Of a DNA stretch of 64,000 nt, positions 25,235-34,423 are shown one piece after another. The stretch's first letter is position 1. Every line of letters starts with the position of its first letter. This stretch comes from Nostoc sp. CHAB 5824 (GTDB lineage Bacteria > Cyanobacteriota > Cyanobacteriia > Cyanobacteriales > Nostocaceae), in the NCBI RefSeq assembly GCF_020829665.1, contig NZ_JAIVFT010000002.1, positions 62,001-126,000 on the forward strand. Reading direction: 5' to 3'. A program made the translations under genes and the position numbers. The notes below the pieces were generated by a model. That model did no database searches. It saw nothing but the letters and a program-made list of their open reading frames with translations, and was not told where the DNA came from.

Positions 25235-25942
25235 ATGACAGCCTCAGTAGAGTATATCCCCGTTACCCCGATTGAGTACCCAGATGAGGATGGTAAGCCG
25301 ATGGCCGAAGGAGATATCCAGTGCAGTTACTTGACTTATGCAAGAAATGCGCTACGGATTTATTTTCAAAATCACCCAGATGTATACGTTGCTGGTAATC
25401 TATTTATTTACTACGAAAAAGGTTATCCAGAATCAGTCGTAGCCCCAGATGTATTTGTGGTGTTTAGAGTGGAAAACCATGACAGACGCTCTTACAAAAC
25501 ATGGGAAGAAAATAATCAAACTCCAGATTTTGTTCTAGAGATTACCTCAAAAACCACCCGCAGCAAAGACCAAGGCGCAAAGAAAGGAATTTATGCCTTT
25601 CTGGGAGTGCGTGAATATTTCCAATATGACCCCACAGGCGATTATCTCAATCCCCAACTCCAGGGTTTACACTTGGTCGATGGGAATTATTTTCCAGTAG
25701 CAGCCAATACCCTGCCAGATGGTACAGTGTCTCTACCCAGTGAAGTTTTGGGGCTAGAGTTACGCCTGGAAGCAGGAAAACTGCGTTTTTACAATCCAGC
25801 TACGGGTCAAACACTGCTAACTCATGAAGAGGAAGTAGCAGCACGGCAAGCCGCAGAAGAGGCTAGACAGCAAACGGAGCAAAAAGCGCAAAGATTAGCT
25901 ACTAAACTTCGAGAATTAAATATTGATCCAGATAGCCTTTAG
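25235..25942 (+). CDS. Uma2 family (DUF820) putative endonuclease, 235 aa
   Basis: Uma2 proteins have a PD-(D/E)xK-like restriction-endonuclease fold and are hugely expanded in filamentous cyanobacteria. Core residues are visible in SVVAPDVFVVF (acidic motif) and DFVLEITSKTTRSKD (E-x-[ST]-K type), followed by YFQYDP. The C-terminal ~35 residues are a charged coiled coil (EEEVAARQAAEEARQQTEQKAQRLATKLREL). The ATG at 25235, with TTGAGG upstream, is preferred over the TTG at 25199, which overlaps the cupin remnant. Biological role of the family is unknown. Confidence 0.85.
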   Translation: MTASVEYIPVTPIEYPDEDGKPMAEGDIQCSYLTYARNALRIYFQNHPDVYVAGNLFIYYEKGYPESVVAPDVFVVFRVENHDRRSYKTWEENNQTPDFVLEITSKTTRSKDQGAKKGIYAFLGVREYFQYDPTGDYLNPQLQGLHLVDGNYFPVAANTLPDGTVSLPSEVLGLELRLEAGKLRFYNPATGQTLLTHEEEVAARQAAEEARQQTEQKAQRLATKLRELNIDPDSL

Positions 25943-26024
25943 CTAAATCCGGCAGTGTTAATAAAATAATAGGGTGAGTATGATTTACCCACCCTAATTA
26001 TGCTTACTGAATTAGACAATAATC

Positions 26025-26222
26025 TCAAAGTTCTCCGTTAATCTTGCGCCTGATGATTTCCATCTGGGTTTGCATATCAGCTTCTGTCACAGGCATGGGA
26101 TACTTTGGAGAATTAGGGTCACGTTTGCTCATCAAAAAACGTAGAGCTTCAATATCTTCGCGGTTTTCCACGACATAAGCTCTCAATTCTGTAAAACTCA
26201 TTTGCTCATAATTCGGGTTCAT
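26025..26222 (-). CDS. DUF6887 family small protein, 65 aa
   Basis: The sequence MNPNYEQMSFTELRAYVVENREDIEALRFLMSKRDPN is typical of the small cyanobacterial DUF6887 family, which usually lies next to DUF6888. The ATG at 26222 gives this family start; the open frame further upstream is the antisense of nothing known and overlaps the partner gene in another frame. It overlaps the DUF6888 gene by 17 bp, so the two are translationally coupled. A two-component module of toxin-antitoxin layout is conceivable but unproven. Confidence 0.7.
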   Translation of the reverse strand: MNPNYEQMSFTELRAYVVENREDIEALRFLMSKRDPNSPKYPMPVTEADMQTQMEIIRRKINGEL

Positions 26223-26397
26223 TGACAAACTCCCATTCGTCATTGCGATAAACAATGATTTGCAGTTCATCCGCAGATAAAATGTAAATTTCTCCGATTT
26301 TGTCGTCAAATCGAAATAAACGGATGTCTTTGTAAAGATTTGACAGCATTTGACAAACCCGTACACAGGCTAAGGCTTGCTCTGTTGTTGGTAAAAT
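26206..26397 (-). CDS. DUF6888 family small protein, 63 aa, non-standard start
   Basis: The frame reads LPTTEQALACVRVCQMLSNL, then IRLFRFDDKIGEIYILSADELQIIV and ends WEFVNEPEL, matching the DUF6888 family. No ATG, GTG or TTG occurs where the family normally starts; the codon there is ATT (26395-26397), preceded by GAGGAG nine bases upstream. Either ATT is used as a rare initiator or an ATG has mutated. The next in-frame ATG is 16 codons further in and would remove the conserved N-terminus. It overlaps DUF6887 by 17 bp. Confidence 0.6.
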   Translation of the reverse strand: MLPTTEQALACVRVCQMLSNLYKDIRLFRFDDKIGEIYILSADELQIIVYRNDEWEFVNEPEL

Positions 26398-26470
26398 AAA
26401 CGAACGCTCCTCACTACTAATATAAGGTGGGCAATGCCCACCCTACTGCTGTTGATTATTTTTTGTGAGA

Positions 26471-28060
26471 CTATAGCGGACGGTAGACGCGATAGTTGAT
26501 TTCGGGGAAGATATTATCCATTAACTCGACTTTTTCCAACCAACCACTATCAATTTTGCCGACTTTAACATCTTCGTAGAGCTTATTGAACCGCATCAGG
26601 TGCGATCGCGTCCGTCTGACTGCATAAGGTACCATTGTTCCCGTCCGCATAATAAATGCCCAGTCAGAAGATTGTGCTAATAGCAGTTCCCGCGCCGCTT
26701 GGTTGAGGGCTTTCCACTGCAATTCATCCTCTGGTTCCAAATGCGAGATTTCAATCATCCGTTCAGCAGCTTTGTGCAAATGCGGATAAACCCACGCGTT
26801 CGTTTCATTCAACCAGTATTCGTGGAAACCCTTGAAACCCCAACTCGACTGCGAAGGACGACAGACTTGCTGAGTTGGCTGATCTCGCAAATAGTCTGCT
26901 AAATGAGTCATTTGATATGTTTTTTGGTCATACCACGACTTACGGAATAGGTAATCGATGAACCAGGGGCCTTCATACCACCAATGTCCAAATAACTCTG
27001 CGTCATAAGGCGAAACGATAATTGGCGGGCGCTGCATTATACTATAGAGATGCTCAGATTGCTGCTCTCGGTTATACATAAAATTAGCAGCGTGTTCTGC
27101 GGCCTTTTCCCTAGCCCAATAAGGATCATAAAGCGCCTTATCTGAAAGTCCTAAACCACGCCCAGTAATTTTGTGATACTTAATACCTGTATTTTTTCGC
27201 TGACCATTGGGCATGATATAAGGCTTGATATACTCATATTCTGCTTCCCAGCCCAAATCTTTGTAAAATTCTCGATATTCCGCCGCCCCAGGATAGCCCA
27301 CTTCAGAAGACCATACCTGTTGGGAAGATTCATGATCTCGACCAAAGACCGCAACACCAGTTTCTGTATAAATTGGGGCATAAGTGCCAAAGCGCGGACG
27401 GGGACGGGCGTAAAGGATGCCATGCCCATCAGTGAGGAAGTAGCGTAACCCAGCATCGGCTAGCATCCGATCTAAACCTTCATAGTAGGCACATTCCGGC
27501 AACCAAATGCCTCTGGGCGGTTGTCCAAAGGTTTGTTCGTAATGTTCGCAGGCTACCTGAATTTGCGCCCACACCGCTTCTGGATACATTTTCATCAACG
27601 GCAAATAGCCATGAGTAGCACCGCAAGTGATGATTTCCAGGTTATTACTGTCTTGGAACTGCTTAAAAGCTGTCACCAAGTCACCTTGATTGCGTTCCCA
27701 TATCTGACGCGCTTCTTTAAACTCAGTAATGTAATGTTCGGCTAAATAACGAAGATGTCCGTTATTGACATTATGTTCTGCTTCTAGTTCTATAAGTTCT
27801 TCTAATTGGGTCAAGTGTGCGTCATAGCGTTCTTGCAGCAGAGGATCGCGAAGCATCGACACTAGAGGTGGTGTCATACTCATCGTGATTTTAAAGTCGA
27901 TACCGTCTCGCTTTAAGCCTTCAAATACTTTCAATAAAGGGATGTAGGTTTCTGTGATGGCTTCATAGAGCCATTCTTCCTCCAGCACGTAGTCACTTTC
28001 CGGGTGACGAACGAAGGGCAGATGTGCGTGAAGTACAAGCGCGACGTAGCCGATAGCCAT
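26471..28060 (-). CDS. GH57 glycoside hydrolase, 1,4-alpha-glucan branching enzyme type, 529 aa
   Basis: A GH57 beta/alpha barrel with DUF1957 C-terminal region, resembling archaeal TK1436-type branching enzymes that make alpha-1,6 branches in glycogen. The N-terminal VLHAHLPFVRHPE motif, nucleophile Glu in GIWLPECAYYEG (about 187) and catalytic Asp in SPYDAELFGHWWYEGP (about 352) match the known pair (E183/D354 in TK1436). Cytoplasmic, no signal peptide. It is probably a second branching enzyme beside GH13 GlgB elsewhere. Monocistronic, with more than 200 bp on its upstream side. Confidence 0.88.
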   Translation of the reverse strand: MAIGYVALVLHAHLPFVRHPESDYVLEEEWLYEAITETYIPLLKVFEGLKRDGIDFKITMSMTPPLVSMLRDPLLQERYDAHLTQLEELIELEAEHNVNNGHLRYLAEHYITEFKEARQIWERNQGDLVTAFKQFQDSNNLEIITCGATHGYLPLMKMYPEAVWAQIQVACEHYEQTFGQPPRGIWLPECAYYEGLDRMLADAGLRYFLTDGHGILYARPRPRFGTYAPIYTETGVAVFGRDHESSQQVWSSEVGYPGAAEYREFYKDLGWEAEYEYIKPYIMPNGQRKNTGIKYHKITGRGLGLSDKALYDPYWAREKAAEHAANFMYNREQQSEHLYSIMQRPPIIVSPYDAELFGHWWYEGPWFIDYLFRKSWYDQKTYQMTHLADYLRDQPTQQVCRPSQSSWGFKGFHEYWLNETNAWVYPHLHKAAERMIEISHLEPEDELQWKALNQAARELLLAQSSDWAFIMRTGTMVPYAVRRTRSHLMRFNKLYEDVKVGKIDSGWLEKVELMDNIFPEINYRVYRPL

Positions 28061-28288
28061 AGTGATTTTGGGGTGATACTTGTAAGTTGAAGGTCGAGAG
28101 GTTTGGCTGAAATTAACAATATTTTAAGACTTTATGGGGATCGTAAGAATAGTTTTCAATTGAGTTGAATACAGTGTTAATGGGGGCACAACAATGTTAT
28201 GCCCTCACTGCGTATTGTTGTTAAGTAGTTTGAAATTTCTGTAAAATCTGTCTATATTAATTATTGTATGATCCTGTACTGAAAATAT

Positions 28289-29020
28289 TTACTCAGGTTC
28301 AATGCCTGCGGCTCGTAAGCGTTCTGCCAATTTTTCAGCCCGTTGGCGTTCCTGTGCTAGTTGTTGGTTCGCTTGCTGCAACTGTTGGTTTGCTTGCTGC
28401 AACTGTTGACTTGCTTCTTCTTCTGGCAACATAACTTGATGCCCATCTGGGGTAAAAAAGCGTAATTTACCCTCCTTAACTCCTAAATACAGCCTTAACT
28501 GCTGACTCCACAACCAACCCAACTCTGTGGGAGCAAGTTCTTGGTATTGCCCATCAACGATGTGAAACCCTTGTAATTCTAGGTTATTTGGGTCAAACCA
28601 AAAGTAATCAGGGGTGCGAAATGTATTCTGGTAAATTTGCTTTTTCAAACCTTTATCAACCGAGGCAGTGGAATCAGATAACATCTCAATAATCACATTG
28701 GGATATTTGCCGTCTTCTTGCCACACAACCCAGCTTTTGCGGTCTTTTTTTTCTGTATCTAAAACCACAAAGAAATCAGGCCCTCGAAATTCTTCTGACT
28801 TTTTCTGGTTAGGACTGAAATAGATAGTCAGGTTGCCGGTAGCATAAAAATCCTGACGATCGCGCCACCACCATTTAATCAGGCGGATGAGTAAATCAAT
28901 TTGTTCGCGGTGTAAATCAGACTCCAAGGGAGGTTCGTCACTATAGATGTCGCCTTGTGGGAAAATTATACTCTCAGTGACATCTTCTAAACTAGGGGTT
29001 GCGGTAGGGATCTGAGACAT
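28289..29020 (-). CDS. Uma2 family (DUF820) putative endonuclease, 243 aa
   Basis: The second Uma2 gene in the window. The core motifs are FRGPDFFVVLD and PNVIIEMLSDSTASVDKG, then YFWFDP. The C-terminus has a tandem heptad LQQANQQ repeated twice before a coiled coil (AQERQRAEKLAERLRAAGIEPE), reflected as a 21-bp direct repeat near 28365-28410. The ATG at 29020 is preferred; the upstream extension has no family similarity. No partner gene is evident. Confidence 0.85.
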   Translation of the reverse strand: MSQIPTATPSLEDVTESIIFPQGDIYSDEPPLESDLHREQIDLLIRLIKWWWRDRQDFYATGNLTIYFSPNQKKSEEFRGPDFFVVLDTEKKDRKSWVVWQEDGKYPNVIIEMLSDSTASVDKGLKKQIYQNTFRTPDYFWFDPNNLELQGFHIVDGQYQELAPTELGWLWSQQLRLYLGVKEGKLRFFTPDGHQVMLPEEEASQQLQQANQQLQQANQQLAQERQRAEKLAERLRAAGIEPE

Positions 29021-29082
29021 ACAAGATAGGTTTTCTATTTGTATCCATGCTATCGTGACCAACCTTTACATAGAAGTGCGAC

Positions 29083-29158
29083 ACCGATAGCGTAAAGCCT
29101 GCGGCATGCCTTCGCTTAGAGCGACGCAGGAGCGTCATAGCCCGTCGTAGACATGCTA
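29083..29158. repeat. Interspersed short palindromic repeats upstream of the Uma2 gene
   Basis: GCGTAAAGCCTGCGGCATGC, TTCGCTTAGAGCGACGCAGG and AGCGTCATAGCCCGTCGTAG follow one another between the rsgA stop and the Uma2 gene. They share the GAGCGTC/GCGTAG core of the window-wide family. Confidence 0.55.
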
Positions 29159-29162
29159 CTCC

Positions 29163-30266
29163 TTATTCCTCATCCCGATATAACTCCTGCAAGTCCTGTA
29201 ACTGAGTCTTCCGGGAAATACGGCGATATTTTTTACTTTCTAGCTTGGGTTCGTATTGACTCTGCCCTTTGCCTTTGCTTGTTAACTTCATAGTAGATTC
29301 AGGATCAGCTTGTTGGTGCAGCTGAGTTTGACGGGCGATCGCATCTGACAAAAACTCTAAATAATGTTCATATCGTTCCCAGTCTCCCCGCACCGCACAC
29401 TCAGGCTCGTCTCGATGCAGACAATCACTAAACCTACAGCTAGCAACTGCTAACCGCTCTCTTGCTTCTGGAAAATAATGGATTAATTCTTCTGGGTTAC
29501 AATCCATGTCCGGCTGATTAAAGCCGGGAGTGTCTGCAAGCATTCCACCATTAGGTAACTCAAATAATTCTATATGGCGAGTGGTATGACGACCACGAGC
29601 TAGTTTGCCAGAAACTTCTCCGACTCGCAGTTCCAGTGAGTCAATCAGCGAATTAATCAGACTGGATTTACCAACGCCGGAAGGTCCAGCAATTACAGTA
29701 ATTTTATTGCTCAAATATCTGGCTGCTTGGTCGGTATTTATCCCATCTTTAACACTGATAAATATCGGTTGATAACCCCAACCGAGTAGGCAATCGCTAA
29801 CTTGCTGTTGTTCCTGTTGTGAAATTAAATCACTTTTATTCAAGCATAAAAGCACATCCAAGCCAGTAGACTCAGCCTTTATTAGAAACCGACTCAGCTG
29901 ATAAGGTTCCAAAGGTGGATCGGCAACGGCAAATACCAATAGGATTTGGTTAACATTAGCGATCGCCGGACGATCTAATTCGCTGTGACGGGGTAAAACA
30001 TCAGCGATCGCTCCCCGTCCCCCAGCCCAATCTGGCTCTTCTACCACAACGCGATCGCCTACCATCACCTGTTGCCCGATTTTTTTCAGGCGTGTTCGGC
30101 GAGTACAAAGGAGGAGAGGGGGATGGGGAAGATGAGGAGGATCTTGCTCCCTCATCTCCCCGATCCCCCCATCCTCTTGATCCAGCTGTACTCGGTAAAA
30201 ATTAGCCTGTACAGCCACCACCGTACCTAATAACTGTCCAGTAGCGGCAGAATTTTCCCCTGTCAT
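29163..30266 (-). CDS. rsgA: Ribosome small subunit-dependent GTPase A (RsgA/YjeQ), 367 aa
   Basis: RsgA is a circularly permuted GTPase that releases late-assembly factors and checks 30S maturation. An N-terminal OB-fold (about 10-100) is followed by G4 LNKSDL, G1 GPSGVGKSSLIN, G3 DTPGF and the zinc-binding C-terminal motif (Cys and His in CRFSDCLHRDEPEC). A low-complexity insertion (about residues 30-50, DNA 30107-30178) interrupts the OB-fold. The basic C-terminal tail is ~50 residues. The start overlaps the TusA-like gene by 4 bp (ATGA), so it is the last cistron of the dnaJ unit. Confidence 0.93.
   Translation of the reverse strand: MTGENSAATGQLLGTVVAVQANFYRVQLDQEDGGIGEMREQDPPHLPHPPLLLCTRRTRLKKIGQQVMVGDRVVVEEPDWAGGRGAIADVLPRHSELDRPAIANVNQILLVFAVADPPLEPYQLSRFLIKAESTGLDVLLCLNKSDLISQQEQQQVSDCLLGWGYQPIFISVKDGINTDQAARYLSNKITVIAGPSGVGKSSLINSLIDSLELRVGEVSGKLARGRHTTRHIELFELPNGGMLADTPGFNQPDMDCNPEELIHYFPEARERLAVASCRFSDCLHRDEPECAVRGDWERYEHYLEFLSDAIARQTQLHQQADPESTMKLTSKGKGQSQYEPKLESKKYRRISRKTQLQDLQELYRDEE
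30107..30178 (-). repeat. Low-complexity insertion inside rsgA
   Basis: A GGGGATGGGGAAG / CCCCATC-type inverted tract encodes EDGGIGEMREQDPPHLPHPP between LDQ and LLLCTRRTRL. The two halves are partly complementary (GAGGGGGATGGGG against CCCGATCCCCCCATC), so it can fold as a hairpin while remaining in frame. Confidence 0.6.
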
Positions 30267-30523
30267 TGGCCATTAAGTGGACGGCGCACTAACAGAGAAA
30301 AATAACTAGTATAGTCTGTAATTTGTTCCACCTGATAACCTGCCATTGTCAGACTATCAGGAACCTGCTCAATCGGTTCGCCTGGGTCTAGCCAGACTTC
30401 TAGTAAACCTCCCAATGGCATTTTCTCCAAACGTAATTTTGTCCGCACAAAATTAATTGGGCAAGGGGTGCCGCGTAAATCAAGGTGAGCATCGGGAGTT
30501 AAAACAGAAGAGAGCTTCATCAC
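30263..30523 (-). CDS. TusA-family sulfurtransferase-like protein, 86 aa
   Basis: A SirA/TusA fold with the N-terminal cysteine motif in [17 protein letters not shown]; the active-site Cys is present, though the usual CPxP is CPIN. TusA proteins relay sulfur for tRNA thiolation or cofactor synthesis. It overlaps both neighbours by 4 bp (dnaJ upstream, rsgA downstream), so it is translationally coupled to a protein-folding and ribosome-assembly operon. The specific sulfur acceptor is unknown. Confidence 0.8.
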   Translation of the reverse strand: MMKLSSVLTPDAHLDLRGTPCPINFVRTKLRLEKMPLGGLLEVWLDPGEPIEQVPDSLTMAGYQVEQITDYTSYFSLLVRRPLNGQ

Positions 30524-31650
30524 TTAAATAAATTTCCCAAGAATCCTTCTAGACCGCCTTTACCAGTCCTATCTCCCTTAATTTTAGCCAGTTTCTCCAA
30601 CAGTTCCCTCTCCTCAGGGGTGACCTTGTTGGGAATATCAATTAATACTGTCAGCATATGATCCCCTCGACTAACGGGATTACCCAAACGGGGTACGCCG
30701 CGATTTTCCAACTTCATTACCGTATTGGGCTGGGTTCCAGCCGGAATGATCAGTTCCACTGGCCCATCTACCGTATCTACCTCTAACCGACAACCTAAAA
30801 TCGCTTGCAGATAGCTAAGTTTGATTTCAGAGAGAATATTAATGCCATCCCGTTGAAATTCCTCGTCCTCATTTACGAACAAGTAAACGTACAAATCCCC
30901 AGGAGGTCCACTGCGTTGACCAGCATCCCCTTCACTAGAAATCCGCAAGCGTGTGCCATTATCCACCCCAGCTGGAATAGTAATTTTGAGTTTCTTTGTG
31001 ACTTGATTTGCGCCCTTACCATCACAGGCATCACACTTATCTTCAATTACCATTCCTGTCCCATTACAAGTGGGACAAGTTGAGACTTGGGTAAAACTGC
31101 CAAAAGGTGTTCTGGTGACACGGCGTACTTGGCCCGAACCAGTACAAGTAGAACAAGTCCGGGGGCGAGTTCCAGGTTTAGCACCAGAACCGCTACAGAC
31201 TTCACAATTTTCTAGATGAGAAATGCGAATTTCTTTTTCCCCGCCAAATACCGCTTCCCGAAAGTCTAACTTCAGGTCTAGCCGCAGGTCATCACCCCTG
31301 GCAGGCCCACTGCGCCGTCTTTGTTGCGTGGGATTACCCATACCGCCAGCAAAGCCGCTAAAAATACTTTCAAAAATATCGGCAAAACCACCCATATCGC
31401 CGACATCTTGGAAGCCTGCACCAGCAGCACCTGACACACCCTCTGGGCCAAAGCGATCGTAACGAGCGCGGGTTTCTGGCTCTGAGAGTACCTCATAAGC
31501 GCGGTTAATTTCTTTAAAGCGATCCTCCGCCCCCGGTTCTTTGTTCACGTCTGGGTGATACTTCCGGGCTAAACGGCGATAGGCTTGTTTGATTTCTTCT
31601 TTGTCGGTGTCACGAGAGACACCCAGGATTTCATAATAGTCGCGGGCCAT
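30520..31650 (-). CDS. dnaJ: Chaperone DnaJ (type I Hsp40), 376 aa
   Basis: DnaJ delivers clients to DnaK and stimulates its ATPase. J-domain residues 1-70 include the HPD triad (RKYHPDVNK), followed by a Gly/Phe-rich linker, four CxxCxGxG zinc motifs ([32 protein letters not shown]) and the client-binding C-terminal domain. The ATG at 31650 ([11 protein letters not shown]) is the family start; the upstream in-frame extension runs into repeat DNA. It lies 0.8 kb downstream of dnaK and overlaps the TusA-like gene by 4 bp. Confidence 0.96.
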   Translation of the reverse strand: MARDYYEILGVSRDTDKEEIKQAYRRLARKYHPDVNKEPGAEDRFKEINRAYEVLSEPETRARYDRFGPEGVSGAAGAGFQDVGDMGGFADIFESIFSGFAGGMGNPTQQRRRSGPARGDDLRLDLKLDFREAVFGGEKEIRISHLENCEVCSGSGAKPGTRPRTCSTCTGSGQVRRVTRTPFGSFTQVSTCPTCNGTGMVIEDKCDACDGKGANQVTKKLKITIPAGVDNGTRLRISSEGDAGQRSGPPGDLYVYLFVNEDEEFQRDGINILSEIKLSYLQAILGCRLEVDTVDGPVELIIPAGTQPNTVMKLENRGVPRLGNPVSRGDHMLTVLIDIPNKVTPEERELLEKLAKIKGDRTGKGGLEGFLGNLFK

Positions 31651-31734
31651 ATAGCAAAGGTAAAAGTTAGAAGGAAGAAAGCAGAAGGTGAGCCTGCGCG
31701 ATCTTCTCCCAAAGGGAGAGGCTAGCGCCAAGGG

Positions 31735-31830
31735 GGTTCCCCCTATAAGCGACTGGCGTTAGCGCAGCGTTAGCGACGTTAGGAGCGTCACCCGTTCGCG
31801 TAGCGTCTCCGTCAGGAGAAGGGCAGTAAA
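31735..31830. repeat. Cluster of interspersed GCGTAGCGTCTC repeats
   Basis: Several overlapping short inverted repeats, including GCGTTAGCGCAGCGTTAGCG, GTTAGGAGCGTCACCCGTTC and GCGTAGCGTCTCCGTCAGG. They belong to the family noted at 1-40 and 46895-46957. Confidence 0.6.
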
Positions 31831-32343
31831 ACGTCGCGGTCATTTGCTACCCTACAGAAAAATGTTTTGCCTACAGATATTGCAAGAGCAAAACAGTATC
31901 CTTTAGAGAGCGGCTTGTCGGAGGTTAGGCAGAAGATAAAATTAATTTTTGTTAATAACTGATTTTACCCTTTACCCTTTACAAAAATCACCGACAAATC
32001 TTGAGCAACAGGTGCTTTCCTCGTGGGAGACGACAAAAGCGATAGAAGTTAAAAGCAGGGGAAGCCTCTGCTCAGACTTCTCACTGCCGAGTCGGCTGTC
32101 TCTTTTACAATTGTGCTACTTAGGAGAGGAAAACCCCGCCCATCAACCAGAGGGGCTAGCCGCACCATTAGGTGTGGAAAACCACCCATATGCAATGAAA
32201 GTGCATCTGAACTGGCATACTGCCTAGCCCAAAGTAATTTGCTTCTACAATCTAGCAAACCGCTGGGGTCTTGTGAAACTTCGCTAAATTTATAATCAAT
32301 ATATTTAGATATATTAAAGTGCCTTAATAAAAATCTGCAACTT

Positions 32344-32458
32344 AGGGGAGTGGGGAAGAAGCAGGGGAACAGGGGGCAAGGGGGAGAATAAAAAATTACC
32401 TTTTCATTCCTTTCCCCTCTGCACCCTTCCCCCTGCCCCTCTACCTCTTCCCTAGTCC
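32344..32458. terminator. Purine/pyrimidine mirror-strand hairpin downstream of dnaK
   Basis: A G-rich heptameric run (GGGGAAGAAGCAGGGGAACAG...) is followed, after an AT-rich loop, by its C-rich counterpart (CCCCTCTGCACCCTTCCCCC...). The two can form a long imperfect stem just after the dnaK stop, and the G-runs could also form a quadruplex. A transcript-ending or processing role is inferred. Confidence 0.5.
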
Positions 32459-32464
32459 CAACCC

Positions 32465-34423
32465 CTAATCTATCGCCTCATAATCAACCTGGGCAGTACT
32501 TTCTTCGTCAAAATCAAAGTTGAATTGTGGTATTAGTGTGCCATTCATTGGTGAGTCTACTTCTGGAGTCAAGAGATTAGCTGAAGCCTCTTCAGTCTCA
32601 TCATTTTGGCTATTAGCTCGATTGTAGACATCAGCACCAATTGCAAACAGGGTTTGTTGGAAGTCGTCTAAGCGCTGCTTAAATTCAACAGTGGAGATGC
32701 TGGAATCAATCATTGCAGCTTGGAGTTGTGAAACCTTTTCACTGGCCAAAGTTTTCATCTGGTCGCCAATAAAATTGCTATTATCCTTGATGGTAGATTC
32801 GTAACTGAACAACAGATTATCTGCTTGGTTTTTGAGTTCAACCAGTTCTTTACGTCTTCTATCTTCCTCGGAAAACAGTTCGGCCTCTTGGCGCATCCGT
32901 TCGACTTCGTTGGTACTCAAACCACCTGTATTAGTAATCCTGATACTCTGTTCTCGACCTGTACCTTTGTCTTGGGCAGAAACCCTCAGAATGCCGTTGA
33001 CATCGATTTCAAAGGATACTTCAATTTGCGGTACACCGCGGGGCGATGGGGGAATTCCTGCTAACAGAAACTTGCCGAGACTCTTGTTATCTCGTGACAT
33101 TGCCCGTTCACCTTGGAGGATGTGAATTTCTACCGAGGTTTGCCCATCAACTGCTGTGGAAAAAATTTGTGACTTACTAGTGGGAATTGTGGTGTTGCGT
33201 TCAATAATTTTGGTGAACACTTCACCCAAAGTTTCAATTCCCAAGGACAGAGGGGTGACATCCAATAGTAAGAGATTATCTACTTCACCACCCAACACCC
33301 CTGCTTGGATAGCGGCTCCCAATGCTACCGCTTCGTCAGGGTTGATAGAGCGATCGGGAGCTTTGCCATTAAAAAACTTAATTAGCGCGTTTTGGACTGC
33401 GGGAATACGGGTAGAACCACCTACCAAAATAATCCGATCTATGGCTTGTGGTTTGAGATCCGCATCTTTGAGCGCTTGGATCATTGGTTCGATAGTACCT
33501 TCAATTAAATTAAGTGCCAGTTCTTCAAATTTAGAACGGCTGAGTTCCATCTCCAGATGCTTTGGCCCAGTGTCATCAGCCGTGATAAACGGCAAGTTGA
33601 TGGAGGTATTCACCATGCTGGAGAGTTCAATTTTTGCCTTTTCCGCTGCTTCCCGTAGACGTTGCAGTGCCATCTTGTCTTGGGAAAGGTCGATCTTTTC
33701 TTGTTGCTGGAAACGTTCCATCATCCAACGCACGATCGCATTATCAAAGTCGTCTCCCCCCAAGTGGTTGTTACCACAAGTCGCCTTAACTTCAAAAACG
33801 CCATCCCCAAGTTGCAGGATCGATACGTCGAAGGTTCCGCCTCCTAAGTCGAATACTAAAATTAGCTGCTCTTGGTCTTGCTTTTCCAATCCGAAAGCTA
33901 AAGCCGCAGCTGTTGGTTCATTGATGATTCGCAGGACTTCTAGTCCAGCAATCGTGCCAGCATCTTTAGTTGCTTGTCTTTGGGCATCTGTGAAATATGC
34001 TGGTACGGTAATTACTGCCTGAGTAACTTCCTCACCCAAGAAGTTTTCCGCATCCTGCTTGAGCTTTTGCAGGATCATGGCGGATAGTTCTTGTGGCGTG
34101 TAGTTTTTTGAGCGAATTTGGACATCAACGGTATCATCTCGACCTTTGACACAGTTGTAGGGGACGCGATCGCGTTCTATGTCAGTGTCTTCCCAACGCC
34201 GCCCGATAAATCGTTTAATACTGTAAATTGTGTTTTCGGCATTGGTTACGGCTTGGCGCTTTGCCAATTGACCAACCAAGCGATCGCCACTCTTCCCAAA
34301 TCCCACAATACTTGGAGTAGTCCGTCCACCTTCAGAATTGGAGATCACAAGTGGTTGACCGCCCTCCAAAACTGCGACGCAACTGTTAGTAGTGCCTAAG
34401 TCGATCCCAATAACTTTTCCCAT
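32465..34423 (-). CDS. dnaK: Chaperone DnaK (Hsp70), 652 aa
   Basis: ATP-driven Hsp70 that binds unfolded proteins. The N-terminal ATPase domain has [15 protein letters not shown], the connect and adenosine motifs [12 protein letters not shown] and [11 protein letters not shown], then the linker [15 protein letters not shown] and the substrate-binding beta domain, with a helical lid to about 600. The tail (about 615-652) is acidic, not the EEVD type. Length is normal. It lies 227 bp downstream of grpE in the same orientation, consistent with a stress-regulated cluster; no CIRCE element is visible. Confidence 0.97.
   Translation of the reverse strand: MGKVIGIDLGTTNSCVAVLEGGQPLVISNSEGGRTTPSIVGFGKSGDRLVGQLAKRQAVTNAENTIYSIKRFIGRRWEDTDIERDRVPYNCVKGRDDTVDVQIRSKNYTPQELSAMILQKLKQDAENFLGEEVTQAVITVPAYFTDAQRQATKDAGTIAGLEVLRIINEPTAAALAFGLEKQDQEQLILVFDLGGGTFDVSILQLGDGVFEVKATCGNNHLGGDDFDNAIVRWMMERFQQQEKIDLSQDKMALQRLREAAEKAKIELSSMVNTSINLPFITADDTGPKHLEMELSRSKFEELALNLIEGTIEPMIQALKDADLKPQAIDRIILVGGSTRIPAVQNALIKFFNGKAPDRSINPDEAVALGAAIQAGVLGGEVDNLLLLDVTPLSLGIETLGEVFTKIIERNTTIPTSKSQIFSTAVDGQTSVEIHILQGERAMSRDNKSLGKFLLAGIPPSPRGVPQIEVSFEIDVNGILRVSAQDKGTGREQSIRITNTGGLSTNEVERMRQEAELFSEEDRRRKELVELKNQADNLLFSYESTIKDNSNFIGDQMKTLASEKVSQLQAAMIDSSISTVEFKQRLDDFQQTLFAIGADVYNRANSQNDETEEASANLLTPEVDSPMNGTLIPQFNFDFDEESTAQVDYEAID

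Larger units (their letters stand above)
31651..32464. other. Repeat-filled spacer between dnaK and dnaJ
   Basis: No gene is supported. The left part (31735-31830) is a run of GCGTTAGCG, TTAGGAGCGTCACCCG and GCGTAGCGTCTCCG repeats. The middle (about 32040-32260) yields only fragmentary open frames (for example PICNESASELAYCLAQSN) on both strands, characteristic of dispersed Nostoc repeats. The right part is the G/C-tract hairpin at 32344-32458. A promoter for dnaJ is likely within about 200 bp of 31650. Confidence 0.6.

Noticed and set aside
32049..32295. Frames encoding Pro/Gly-rich peptides between dnaK and dnaJ
   Set aside because: The peptides are characteristic translations of dispersed repeats; frames are fragmentary and lack starts.
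33156..34022. 288-codon plus-strand frame opposite dnaK
   Set aside because: Antisense to a highly conserved gene, with Ser-rich low-information translation.
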